This document shows positions 15,973-23,542 of a DNA stretch of 55,267 bases, piece by piece. The stretch is from an uncultured Flavonifractor sp. Its GTDB lineage: Bacteria > Bacillota > Clostridia > Oscillospirales > Oscillospiraceae. The notes under the pieces are model-generated. The model ran no database searches, was not told where the DNA came from, and was given only the letters and a program-made list of their open reading frames with translations. Location of the stretch: assembly GCA_947384055.1 (NCBI GenBank), contig CANDFO010000006.1, positions 1 through 55,267 of the forward strand, in the 5' to 3' direction. The stretch's first letter is position 1, and each line of letters opens with the position of its first letter. The position numbers and the translations under genes are program-made.

Positions 15973-16320
15973 ATGTTTAATGAGATATGTATATATGAAG
16001 CGAAATTAACTAAGATAGATGAAATTGAAGAACTGATGAAAGAAGTGTCTGAATTTTATTTGGAACAAGATGGTGTTATTGATGTGCATTACATAAAGCG
16101 TACTCACCGACAAAAAGATTTTAGTGCAGTTAAAGAGGGCGAATTACCTATTCGCCTTACAAGAAATATTGGTAAAGTAACATATGTGCTATATTGGGTA
16201 TTGGAAAACGAAGAGGTCCATGCAAGAGTATCTAAGCTTGGTATCGAGAAATTTTATAAACGTTGGAATCGTTGTTTAACCACAATGCCCAAAATAATCC
16301 TAGGTGAGAATGTCGTCTAA
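15973..16320 (+). CDS. AT-rich hypothetical protein, likely horizontally acquired
   Basis: This 115-residue protein starts at ATG 15973 after GAGGAGGGG; an upstream in-frame ATG at 15958 has no binding site. Base composition is visibly far more AT-rich than the neighbours and codons end mostly in A or T. It begins MFNEICIYEAKLTKIDEIEE, and the pattern of an N-terminal strand, a helix with EELMKEVSEFYLEQ and a later strand with VTYVLYWVLENEE recalls small dimeric alpha-beta barrels of the antibiotic-monooxygenase type. That fold assignment is tentative. It has its own promoter and a terminator, making it a self-contained cassette. Confidence 0.7.
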   Translation: MFNEICIYEAKLTKIDEIEELMKEVSEFYLEQDGVIDVHYIKRTHRQKDFSAVKEGELPIRLTRNIGKVTYVLYWVLENEEVHARVSKLGIEKFYKRWNRCLTTMPKIILGENVV

Positions 16321-16341
16321 TATACCGCCTTCCATTTTATT

Positions 16342-16378
16342 CAAGGGGGATTTCATCTTTATGGTGAAATCCCCCTTG
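16342..16378. terminator. Terminator after the AT-rich gene
   Basis: CAAGGGGGATTTCA and TGAAATCCCCCTTG form a perfect 14-bp stem with a nine-base loop. The flanks lack a long T run, so efficiency is uncertain. It separates the AT-rich gene from the promoter of the repair operon. Confidence 0.65.
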
Positions 16379-16444
16379 ACAAATGCTCTCTTGTGAAGCG
16401 TCCCTGGGCATATTCCCATTTTCCAATAAGACTTAAGCTCACCC

Positions 16445-16473
16445 TTGACTAACACAGATGTTCGATATATAAT
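16445..16473 (+). promoter_or_regulatory. Promoter of the radical-SAM repair operon with TTCGAA palindrome
   Basis: TTGACT (16445-16450) and TATAAT (16468-16473) are spaced by 17 nt. A GTTCG half-site lies in the spacer at 16460-16464, and a perfect palindrome AGTTCGAACT follows at 16483-16492, over the expected start. GTTCG and CGAAC are the half-sites of the Firmicute LexA box (CGAAC-N4-GTTCG), but here the spacing does not fit that box. Repressor control is likely; LexA is only a guess. Confidence 0.7.
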
Positions 16474-16512
16474 TGATACAAAAGTTCGAACTGAAAGGGG
16501 GAGCGGTTTGCT

Positions 16513-17784
16513 GTGGACCTGCTGGAAAAACTGACCATTCTGGCTGACGCCGCAAAATATGACGCCGCCTGCACCTCCAGTGGTCTGGACCGCACCGCCC
16601 GTCCCGGCGGGACGGGTATGGGCACCGCCATGTTTTCCGGCTGCTGCCACACCTTTTCGGCGGACGGGCGGTGCGTCACCCTGCTGAAGGTGCTCCAGAC
16701 CAACCGATGTGTGTGCGACTGCCAGTACTGCGTCAACCGCCGCTCCAACGACGTGCCCCGGACGGCCTTCACCCCCCGGGAGCTGGCGGAGCTGACCATC
16801 GGCTTTTACCGCCGCAACTATATTGAGGGGCTGTTTTTGTCCTCCGCCGTGTGGGGGTCCCCGGACCACACCTCCGAGATGATGATTGAAACCCTGCGGC
16901 TCCTCCGGGAGGAATACGGCTTTTGGGGTTATATTCATGCCAAGGCCATCCCGGGCGCGGACCCGCTGCTGACCCGTCGGCTGGGCCTGCTGGCTGACCG
17001 CCTTTCAATAAACATTGAGCTGCCCAGTGAGGCCAGCCTGAAGCGCCTGGCCCCGGATAAAGGGAAGCGGGATATTTTAGCGCCTATGGCCCAGATCCGG
17101 GACGGCATTCAGGTCTCCCGGCAGGAGCTGGTCCGCTTCCGCCACGCGCCCCGCTTTGCCCCGGCGGGGCAGTCCACCCAGATGATTGTGGGGGCCACGC
17201 CTGAGAGTGACCGGCATATTATGCTGCTCACTCAGGGGCTGTATGACAAATATAAGCTCAAACGGGTATTTTTCTCGGCCTATATGCCGGTGTCCAACAG
17301 CAGCCTGCTGCCGGCTCCGGCGGATTTTAAGCCTCCTCTGTTGCGGGAGCACCGGCTGTACCAGGCGGATTGGCTGCTGCGGTATTATCACTTCCGGGCG
17401 GAGGAGCTGCTGGACGAGGCGCACCCGGATTTCAATCCCCTGGTGGACCCCAAGTGCTCCTGGGCGCTGGACCACATGGGTTTCTTTCCGGTGGAGGTCA
17501 ACAGAGCTTCTCTGGAAGAGCTGCTGCGGGTGCCGGGCATTGGTCCCAAGTCCGCCCGGCGGATTGTCTCGGTCCGGCGGTGCGGGGCTCTGGATTTTGA
17601 GGGACTCAAGCGCCTGGGTGTGGTGCTCAAGCGGGCACAGTACTTTATCACCTGCCGGGGGAAGATGCTCTCCGGCTTGAGGGTGAGCCCGGACGGGGTT
17701 CTGCGGCATCTGGTGGCTCAGGAGCGGCCCATGCTGGTTCAGGGCGCGCCGGAGCAGCTCTCGCTCTTTGAGCAGACCGGATAG
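16513..17784 (+). CDS. Putative DNA repair radical SAM protein (TIGR03916-like)
   Basis: The 423-residue protein has a radical-SAM cluster motif CX3CX2C at about C66, C70 and C73, embedded in RCVCDCQYC, followed by the barrel domain. At about residues 330-360 it has a helix-hairpin-helix motif, LLRVPGIGPKSARRIVSVR, which binds DNA. This layout matches the putative DNA modification/repair family distantly related to spore photoproduct lyase. Family members almost always sit next to the protein encoded by the following gene. The start is GTG 16513, after AGGGGGAG. The substrate lesion is not established. Confidence 0.85.
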   Translation: MDLLEKLTILADAAKYDAACTSSGLDRTARPGGTGMGTAMFSGCCHTFSADGRCVTLLKVLQTNRCVCDCQYCVNRRSNDVPRTAFTPRELAELTIGFYRRNYIEGLFLSSAVWGSPDHTSEMMIETLRLLREEYGFWGYIHAKAIPGADPLLTRRLGLLADRLSINIELPSEASLKRLAPDKGKRDILAPMAQIRDGIQVSRQELVRFRHAPRFAPAGQSTQMIVGATPESDRHIMLLTQGLYDKYKLKRVFFSAYMPVSNSSLLPAPADFKPPLLREHRLYQADWLLRYYHFRAEELLDEAHPDFNPLVDPKCSWALDHMGFFPVEVNRASLEELLRVPGIGPKSARRIVSVRRCGALDFEGLKRLGVVLKRAQYFITCRGKMLSGLRVSPDGVLRHLVAQERPMLVQGAPEQLSLFEQTG

Positions 17785-17797
17785 GGGAGGGGAACGC

Positions 17798-18577
17798 ATG
17801 GAATGGACGCCAATGGCCTACCGCTATGACGGCAGCTTTTCCGGGTTTCTTACCGGTGTGTTTTGCAGCTATGCGGATAAGGAAGAGCCCATGGCCTTTA
17901 CCGGCCCGGAGGACAGCCGGGTTTCCCTGTGGCCGGAGCGGGAGGTGGAGGCCCGCCGGGATCTGGCCCTGCGGGTATACCGCTCCCTGGGCAGGCTGGG
18001 CCCCGAGGGACGGCGCATTGTGGTTCACGGTTTTCTCACCTGTATGGAGGAGCGGGAGCTCCAGCTGTGGCGCTATCTGCGGCTGGGGTATGCCCGTGGG
18101 CGGGAGTTTTGCCGGAATCTGGCCCATCCCCTGGTATCCGCTCTGGATAAGGCGGTTTACCACGCCGAGCACGAGGCCCATATGTACAAGGGCTTTGTGC
18201 GCTTCTCAGAGCAGGAGGGGCTGCTTTTGGCGGAGATTGAACCTAAAAACCGGGTGCTTCCCCTGCTGCGGGTCCACTTCTGCCAGCGCTTTCCGGAGGA
18301 GTGCTTTGCCATTTATGACCGCACCCACCGGGAGGCTCTTTTCCACCAGCGGGGGCAGTGGGCCATTGTGCCTCTGGAGGACTTCCGCCTGACCGCCCCC
18401 GGACAGACAGAGCGGGAGTACCGGCAGCTGTGGCGGCGGTTTTATGACACCATCGCCATTGAGGGGCGGTATAACCCCAAGTGCCGCATGACCAATATGC
18501 CCAAGCGCTATTGGAGCACCATGACGGAATTTCAGACAGACCGGCTGGAGCCGGGGCGAAAGGAGCTGCGCGCATGA
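17798..18577 (+). CDS. TIGR03915-type putative DNA repair protein (DUF4130)
   Basis: The 259-residue protein belongs to the DUF4130 family that partners the radical-SAM repair protein. The N-terminal YRYDGSFSGFLTGVFCSYADK and the central HEAHMYKGFVRFSE are family hallmarks. A C-terminal part shows TEREYRQLWRRFYDTIAIEGRYNPKCR. Some homologs are annotated as uracil-DNA-glycosylase-like, but the activity here is unproven. GGGGAGGGG precedes ATG 17798, which lies 13 nt past the radical SAM gene. The stop overlaps the next gene by ATGA. Confidence 0.85.
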   Translation: MEWTPMAYRYDGSFSGFLTGVFCSYADKEEPMAFTGPEDSRVSLWPEREVEARRDLALRVYRSLGRLGPEGRRIVVHGFLTCMEERELQLWRYLRLGYARGREFCRNLAHPLVSALDKAVYHAEHEAHMYKGFVRFSEQEGLLLAEIEPKNRVLPLLRVHFCQRFPEECFAIYDRTHREALFHQRGQWAIVPLEDFRLTAPGQTEREYRQLWRRFYDTIAIEGRYNPKCRMTNMPKRYWSTMTEFQTDRLEPGRKELRA

Positions 18578-18879
18578 AACCGGTTAAAATCACAGTATTG
18601 CGGATGCAGATGTATGAGGACCTGGCGGAGGAATTTCTCTCCGAAGGAGTGTGCCCCTGCGATTTCTATACAGTTGGACAAAGTTTCCTGTATACCGGGG
18701 AGGCGGAGATGCCGGAGGGCTTCTGCCCCTGGGCGTGGGTGGACATCTACCGCAGTGTGTCGGCCCTCTCCTCCGGGGCCACCTATACCCCCTGGCAGAA
18801 GCGGGAGGGAGTTAATGTGGTGTGCTGTACCGACGGCATCCGTCCGGTGACGTTTCTGCTGGAGGCCCTGGAAGGGTGA
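18574..18879 (+). CDS. TIGR04076-family small protein
   Basis: The 101-residue protein matches the TIGR04076 family: MKPVKITVLRMQMYEDLAEE at the start, CDFYTVGQSF, EGFCPWAWVDIY and the final CCTDGIRPVTFLLE segment. The family function is unknown. The cysteines C28, C30, C52 and the CC pair near residue 86 could bind metal or be redox active, which is speculation. It is translationally coupled to the repair gene before it (ATGA), an association that is not universal for the pair. Confidence 0.8.
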   Translation: MKPVKITVLRMQMYEDLAEEFLSEGVCPCDFYTVGQSFLYTGEAEMPEGFCPWAWVDIYRSVSALSSGATYTPWQKREGVNVVCCTDGIRPVTFLLEALEG

Positions 18880-18945
18880 CAGCGGACAGCGCAGGGCTGA
18901 ACAGTCCGGCCTCACTTGAACAGTCAATTGATTTGACCATAAACG

Positions 18946-18978
18946 GCCCCGCCTCTGCTAAATCTGGGGGCGGGGCTC
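18946..18978. repeat. Left terminator-like hairpin flanking 194-bp element copy 1
   Basis: GCCCCGCC at 18946-18953 pairs with GGCGGGGC at 18969-18976. The 33-nt unit recurs at 19183-19215 with 30 of 33 positions identical, on the other side of the element. Confidence 0.8.
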
Positions 18979-18982
18979 AGAC

Positions 18983-19176
18983 TGTCGAAAAACTTCCCTC
19001 ACGGGAAAGCCTCGCAGAGTTTTGCCGCCTGAGGGCGGCAAAATAAAGTTAAAATTGGTCATTTTCGGGGACATGTGCCTCGAAAATGACACTACTCGGC
19101 CTGCAAGTGTACCCAAAGGGCACGCGCAGCAGGCCGTATCCCCTTTGTCGAAAAAGGCCAAGGGCCTTTTTCGACA
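18983..19176 (-). repeat. 194-bp terminal-inverted-repeat element, copy 1
   Basis: The element is bounded by perfect 10-bp inverted repeats TGTCGAAAAA and TTTTTCGACA. It is inverted relative to the copy at 36969-37162; the two are the same length and close to 90% identical by eye. Inside are a GTCGAAAAAGGCC...GGCCTTTTTCGAC hairpin and a TTTTGCC...GGCAAAA hairpin whose stems keep pairing while sequences differ. No transposase is present, so it is MITE-like or an RNA-encoding repeat. Open frames across it read alike in both copies but show no sign of selection as protein. Confidence 0.85.
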
Positions 19177-19182
19177 AGCTGA

Positions 19183-19215
19183 GCCCCGCCTCCGGTAAAT
19201 CTGGAGGCGGGGCTC
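19183..19215. repeat. Right hairpin flanking 194-bp element copy 1
   Basis: Same 33-nt unit as 18946-18978, with the stem extended to TGAGCCCCGCCTCC pairing with GGAGGCGGGGCTCA. It also lies just downstream of the minus-strand membrane-protein gene that ends at 19234 and could terminate it. Confidence 0.8.
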
Positions 19216-19233
19216 AATTTTACGATGAAAGGG

Positions 19234-20316
19234 TCAGATTCCGGCCATACTCTGGGCCCCCTTGGGGGCCAGCTTAGGGCGAACGGCTTTGGGCGCGCGC
19301 TCTTTCCGGCGGGCGCGCAGATGGACGCACAGTGTCACGCCGCCGCTGATCAGCAGGAACGCGTAGAAGCTGATGCCCCGGGACACCAGCACCGCCGGCG
19401 TTACCAGGCCGGCGCCGAAAAAGAGGGACATGGCGGAGAGAAAACCGCCTTCAGAGGCGCCTACCGCGCCGGGCAGGGGGAGAGAGGACACAGCAAGGGT
19501 CACAAGGGCCTGGGTGCAGATGATGTCCGCCGGCCCGTAGCCGGTGAGCCCGAAGGCCAGGTAGACCAGATAGGGTACCGCGAACAGGGCGGTGAGCTGT
19601 AAAGCGGTCAACCCTGCCAGGGCCGGAATCAGGGCGAGATTGTGCCGCAGGCACTCCGCCCCCTGGCGGTATTCCTCCAGCTGGCGCTCCAGCCGCTCCT
19701 CGGCGGCGGCGGGGTTCCGGACCAGCCGCAGGCGGACCAGCAGGCGGAGCACGCCGTTGACCAGCCGCCGGGTGGCGTTGGGCAGGAACATAAGGCAGAG
19801 CATACCCGCCGTCAAAGCCAGATTGACCAGTCCGCCGTAGAGCAGCAGCAGGCCCAGTCCGCCCCCCAGATTGGCCAGAAGCTCAAACCGGAAGAGTATC
19901 GCCGCAGCCGCGTAGCCCAGCACGACCACCTGATAGCACACGGCAATAAGCATCATATTAAGCGCGCCGTGGGCGGCGGGAATGCCGTCCTTGGACATGT
20001 AGTAGACCTGGGCGGGCTGCCCCCCGGTAGCAGAAGGAGTGACAGAACTGAAATAAAAGCCCGTAAAGGAATATCCCAGACACTGCCGGAAGGGGACTTT
20101 GTGCCCCAGACGGCTCAGGATGAGACGGGAGCACAAAGCCTCGCACCCCACAAAGGCCAGCATCAGCAGCAGTCCCAGAGCCGCAAAGCCCACGCGGATA
20201 TGCCCGAGCACGGCCGCCAGACGGCTCAGGGGCTGGCCCCGCAGCAGCAGGACGGCGGTGGCGGCCATCAGAACGACCAGAAGAGCGGGACCCAGCCAAT
20301 TCTTTTTTTCACGCAT
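19234..20316 (-). CDS. LPG-synthase-TM/YbhN-like flippase domain protein
   Basis: The 360-residue polytopic protein has about eight hydrophobic segments and matches the lysylphosphatidylglycerol synthase TM region family (UPF0104, YbhN, and the flippase half of MprF). The GYSFTGFYFSSVTPSATGGQ motif is the hallmark. No aminoacyl-transferase domain is attached, so a lipid translocation or anchoring role is more likely than lipid aminoacylation. The start overlaps the stop of the glycosyltransferase gene by TGATG, so the two are coupled. Together they suggest synthesis and movement of a glycolipid. Confidence 0.82.
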   Translation of the reverse strand: MREKKNWLGPALLVVLMAATAVLLLRGQPLSRLAAVLGHIRVGFAALGLLLMLAFVGCEALCSRLILSRLGHKVPFRQCLGYSFTGFYFSSVTPSATGGQPAQVYYMSKDGIPAAHGALNMMLIAVCYQVVVLGYAAAAILFRFELLANLGGGLGLLLLYGGLVNLALTAGMLCLMFLPNATRRLVNGVLRLLVRLRLVRNPAAAEERLERQLEEYRQGAECLRHNLALIPALAGLTALQLTALFAVPYLVYLAFGLTGYGPADIICTQALVTLAVSSLPLPGAVGASEGGFLSAMSLFFGAGLVTPAVLVSRGISFYAFLLISGGVTLCVHLRARRKERAPKAVRPKLAPKGAQSMAGI

Positions 20317-21407
20317 CAGGCACGCACACCCCTTTCCGCGGCCAGGGCCGCCAGAATATGGCCCAGGCTCTCTTCTTCCAGCTGAGCTTTCATGGCGTGC
20401 ATCCCGGCGGACATGGCCTCCAGAGCTTCATCGTCGTAAATCAGGGAGCGGATAGCGGCCAGACACTCGTCCGGTTCCCGGGGAGCGACCCGGCCCAGCC
20501 CCCGTTTCACAAGGAAGCGGGCGTTGTTTTTCTCCTGCTGCAAAGAGGGCTCCCAGGCCAGCATGGGCAGCTCAGAGAAGATGGTCTCAAACAGGGTGAT
20601 GCCGCCGGGTTTGGTGAGCACCAGGTCAGCCCGGGCCATGTAGTCGTACACCCGGTCGGTAAAGCCCAGAACCTCAATATTTTCGTATTTTCCCGCCAGA
20701 CGGTCATAAATTTTTTGATTACCCCCGGCGATCAGAGTAGTCTTGACGTTGGGCAGGGCATTGAGCGCCTCATAGAACCGTTCCCGGCGGGGCAGCAAGC
20801 CCAGCCCGCCGCCCATGATGAGCAGATGCCGCTCCCGCCCGGCCTTCCGGCGGACAGGCCGTTTGAACTCACTGCGCACGGGGATTCCGGTGACGCAGAT
20901 AATGGAGCGGTCCACACCCTTGGCGGCCAGCCGCTCCCGAATGTCATGGGAGCCCACCAGGTAGCAGTCCGCGCCGCTGGTGATCCACTCGGAGTGGGAA
21001 GACAGGTCAGTGACGCAGGTGATCAGCGGAAGGCTGCTGCCGGTCTCCTTTTTATAACGGGAGACCAGCTGGGCGCACATGGGATGTGTAGCTACGACAG
21101 CATCGGGCTGCTTCCAGTCCAGAAGTTCCTCCAGGGCGTCCAAGAAGAAGGGCTCGAAAGCGGGACGAAACTCCATGGGGACATTTTCGGTGAGCTTGTA
21201 GTACATGTTAAATAAACTGCTGCCCCGGGTAACAAGCAGGTTGAAGCACTGATAGACAGCTTTGGAGGCATTGGGCATGGCGTAGGCCACCAGGTCTACC
21301 ACTTCCGCCTGGGCCTGGGGAAAAGCCCGCAGAAGCTGCTGACGCAGGGACTGGGAGGCTGACCAGTGGCCCATGCCGAATTTTCCGGTGAGAATCAGAA
21401 TGTTCAA
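20316..21407 (-). CDS. UgtP/MGDG-synthase-like diacylglycerol glycosyltransferase
   Basis: The 363-residue GT28-type protein has the N-terminal MNILILTGKFGMGHWSASQS motif with the GxGH loop of MGDG synthases and UgtP, and a C-terminal sugar-nucleotide site including KPGGITLFETIFSELPML. Such enzymes put glucose or galactose from a UDP-sugar onto diacylglycerol at the inner membrane face, making glycolipids and lipoteichoic-acid anchors. Donor and number of sugars added are not predictable. Its downstream partner is a flippase-like protein. Confidence 0.85.
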   Translation of the reverse strand: MNILILTGKFGMGHWSASQSLRQQLLRAFPQAQAEVVDLVAYAMPNASKAVYQCFNLLVTRGSSLFNMYYKLTENVPMEFRPAFEPFFLDALEELLDWKQPDAVVATHPMCAQLVSRYKKETGSSLPLITCVTDLSSHSEWITSGADCYLVGSHDIRERLAAKGVDRSIICVTGIPVRSEFKRPVRRKAGRERHLLIMGGGLGLLPRRERFYEALNALPNVKTTLIAGGNQKIYDRLAGKYENIEVLGFTDRVYDYMARADLVLTKPGGITLFETIFSELPMLAWEPSLQQEKNNARFLVKRGLGRVAPREPDECLAAIRSLIYDDEALEAMSAGMHAMKAQLEEESLGHILAALAAERGVRA

Positions 21408-21955
21408 AGCGTTCCCCTCCTTACTACAGTCCTAAGTATAAAGGTGCTTTCTTTAGAAAACAGCAGGGTAATTCTTAAAAGACGATTAAGAAATGCTTTC
21501 AGTTCCGGGATATTTGATGCAAAAATATAGCAAAGGCGGAGACGTTACAGGAATTATGAGGAAAAGAGAGGAAATTTATACTTGAAAGGAGCTGCTGTCC
21601 ATCGGAAGGGGTCTGTGGGGAGAACGGGCTGAAAAAGCACAGATTTCCCTCATTGTCTTGATGGTTCCGCGTTATATGGAAAAATATGTGCTGTGTACTG
21701 CCGAAACCGCGGAACACGGCATTTCCTTTTTTGTGAAAAGTCACGAAAATAGGGAACAGCTTCCAAAATGGCATTGACGGAGGAAGCGGAGGAAGAAAAA
21801 GGAAGAGACTTTTCCGACAGGAAAACGACGCAGGAGACGATTCTCAGCATGGAATTGCAACAGAATGAGCTCGAACAGGTGTTTTTTGTGTAGAAAAGCA
21901 TTATTTTACGGAGAAAAAATAAAAGTTTTTATCCCTGGGGGACGGAAAAAAACTG
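21408..21955. other. Non-coding AT-rich gap upstream of mraZ
   Basis: About 550 bases separate the divergent glycosyltransferase gene from the mraZ promoter. Short minus-strand frames here have no ribosome binding site and no family resemblance. A weak minus-strand -10 (TATACT at 21440-21435) could serve the glycosyltransferase, but without a good -35. I see nothing else. Confidence 0.5.
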
Positions 21956-21984
21956 TTGCAATTTGGTTACAAAGCCTTTATACT
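21956..21984 (+). promoter_or_regulatory. Promoter of the dcw cluster (mraZ)
   Basis: TTGCAA (21956-21961) and TATACT (21979-21984) are separated by exactly 17 nt. The predicted start lies at the first of the TGGAG repeats. Confidence 0.75.
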
Positions 21985-21996
21985 GGTAAGCGTTGG

Positions 21997-22045
21997 TGGA
22001 GTAAAGTGGAGTGAAAACCCAGAAATAAACCATGAAGTGGTGGAG
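21997..22045 (+). promoter_or_regulatory. Candidate MraZ operator repeats
   Basis: TGGAG occurs at 21997-22001 and 22007-22011, exactly one helical turn apart, and again at 22041-22045 over the ribosome binding site. MraZ is known to bind direct TGG-type repeats in its own promoter region with about 10-bp periodicity. The location downstream of the -10 suggests autorepression. Confidence 0.6.
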
Positions 22046-22056
22046 AGGGTGAGAAC

Positions 22057-22473
22057 ATGACCGGCACCTATGAGCACAGCATTGATGCCAAGGGCCGGCT
22101 GTTCATCCCCGCCAAGCTCCGAGAAGAGCTGGGCGTCACCTTCTACCTGGCCATGGGTGTGGACGCGTGCCTGGCGATTTATCCCCAGGCCACCTGGGAC
22201 CGGTTTACCGAGAAGTTTGCCTCTTTGCCCATGAGCCAATCCAAAGCGATGCGGCCGCTGTTCGCCAACGCCGCCAAGTGCGAGCTGGACAGCCAGGGGC
22301 GCATTGTGGTTCCCCAAAAACTGCGGAAGTACGCCGGGCTGGAGAGGGACGCGGTGATCATCGGCGTCAACGACCGGGCCGAAATCTGGAGTGCAGATGC
22401 CTGGCGCGCCCAAGAAGAGGAAGAGATGACCCCTGAAAAGATGTCGGCCTGTATGGAAGCGCTGGGATTCTGA
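22057..22473 (+). CDS. mraZ: Transcriptional regulator MraZ
   Basis: The 138-residue protein carries two SpoVT/AbrB-like repeats, the first with SIDAKGRLFIPAKLREELG and the second with ELDSQGRIVVPQKLRKYAG. MraZ forms a ring and represses the division and cell wall cluster from its own promoter. It is first in the cluster, with TGGAG repeats upstream. The length is normal and the ATG follows GGAGAGGGTG. Confidence 0.95.
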   Translation: MTGTYEHSIDAKGRLFIPAKLREELGVTFYLAMGVDACLAIYPQATWDRFTEKFASLPMSQSKAMRPLFANAAKCELDSQGRIVVPQKLRKYAGLERDAVIIGVNDRAEIWSADAWRAQEEEEMTPEKMSACMEALGF

Positions 22474-22548
22474 TTTTATGTGAATTTGTGAAAAGGAATC
22501 TCACGGCGGGCCTTTCAGGGAGACGGTACCGCCGGGGCGGAGTGTGGT

Positions 22549-23493
22549 ATGGAACACAAGCAGGAATATACGCATGCGCCGGTGATGCTGGAGGAGTGCC
22601 TCCTTGGTCTGCGTATCCGGCCGGACGGGATTTACCTGGACGGGACGCTGGGCCGGGCGGGACACTCCCTGGAGATAGCAAGACGGCTGGAGACCGGACG
22701 GCTGATCTGTGTGGACCGGGACCAGGCGGCGCTGGACGCGGCGGAGGACAAGCTGGCCGACGTGCGGGAGCGGGTGACGCTGGTTCACCGGAATTTTGAC
22801 CAGCTGGATGAGATTCTGGACCAGGCAGGGGCAGACCGGGTGGACGGTATGCTGTTTGACCTGGGGGTCTCCTCTCCCCAGCTGGACGACCCCTCCCGGG
22901 GATTTTCCTATCAGTCGGACGCCCCGCTGGATATGCGCATGGATCGGCGGGAGGCGCTGACGGCCGAGATTGTGGTGAACCAGTGGCCCCAGGAGGAGCT
23001 GCGGCGCATTCTGTATCAGTATGGTGAGGAGCGGTACGCCTCGGCTATTGCGGGGGCCATTGTCCGGGCACGGGCCCAGGGAAGCATCAAGACTACCGGA
23101 GCCTTGGTGGATATTATCCGCAGGGCCATGCCGCCCCAGGCCCTGCGGGAAAAGCAGCACCCGGCCAAGCGGAGCTTTCAGGCCATCCGTATTGCGGTGA
23201 ACGACGAGCTGGGGGCTGTGGAGCGGATGCTTCGGGCGGCGGTGCCCCGGCTGAATCCGGGGGGGAGGCTGTGTGTCATCTCCTTCCACTCCCTGGAGGA
23301 CCGGATTGTAAAGACCACGCTGGCGGATTTTGCCCGGGGATGCACCTGCCCGCCGGATTTTCCTGTCTGTGTGTGCGGCAAAACGCCGCAGATACGGCTG
23401 ATTCATAAAAAACCCATTACCGCCGGCCCGGAAGAGCTGGAGCGCAATCCCAGAGCCCGCAGCGCCAAGCTGCGGACGGCGGAGAAACGGTAA
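22549..23493 (+). CDS. rsmH: 16S rRNA m4C1402 methyltransferase
   Basis: RsmH methylates N4 of C1402 in 16S rRNA. The 314-residue protein shows HAPVMLEECLLGL, the SAM-binding block DGTLGRAGHSLEI, FDLGVSSPQLDDPSRGFSYQ and the C-terminal SFHSLEDRIVK. The usual glycine-rich GTLGGGGHS loop is GTLGRAGHS here, a mild variation. It follows mraZ by about 75 nt, the standard order. Confidence 0.95.
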   Translation: MEHKQEYTHAPVMLEECLLGLRIRPDGIYLDGTLGRAGHSLEIARRLETGRLICVDRDQAALDAAEDKLADVRERVTLVHRNFDQLDEILDQAGADRVDGMLFDLGVSSPQLDDPSRGFSYQSDAPLDMRMDRREALTAEIVVNQWPQEELRRILYQYGEERYASAIAGAIVRARAQGSIKTTGALVDIIRRAMPPQALREKQHPAKRSFQAIRIAVNDELGAVERMLRAAVPRLNPGGRLCVISFHSLEDRIVKTTLADFARGCTCPPDFPVCVCGKTPQIRLIHKKPITAGPEELERNPRARSAKLRTAEKR

Positions 23494-23542
23494 GGGGGCG
23501 CCGCCGGGAGTGCGGATACAAAAGATTGGAGTGACTGATCCC

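Noticed and set aside
16460..16492. LexA (SOS) box at the repair operon
   Set aside because: Half-sites GTTCG and CGAAC occur, but not in the CGAAC-N4-GTTCG arrangement.
18958..19161. Open frames across the 194-bp element that translate similarly in both copies
   Set aside because: Similarity follows from near 90% DNA identity, while differences keep hairpin pairing, not codons. Frames run out into the flanks at different points.
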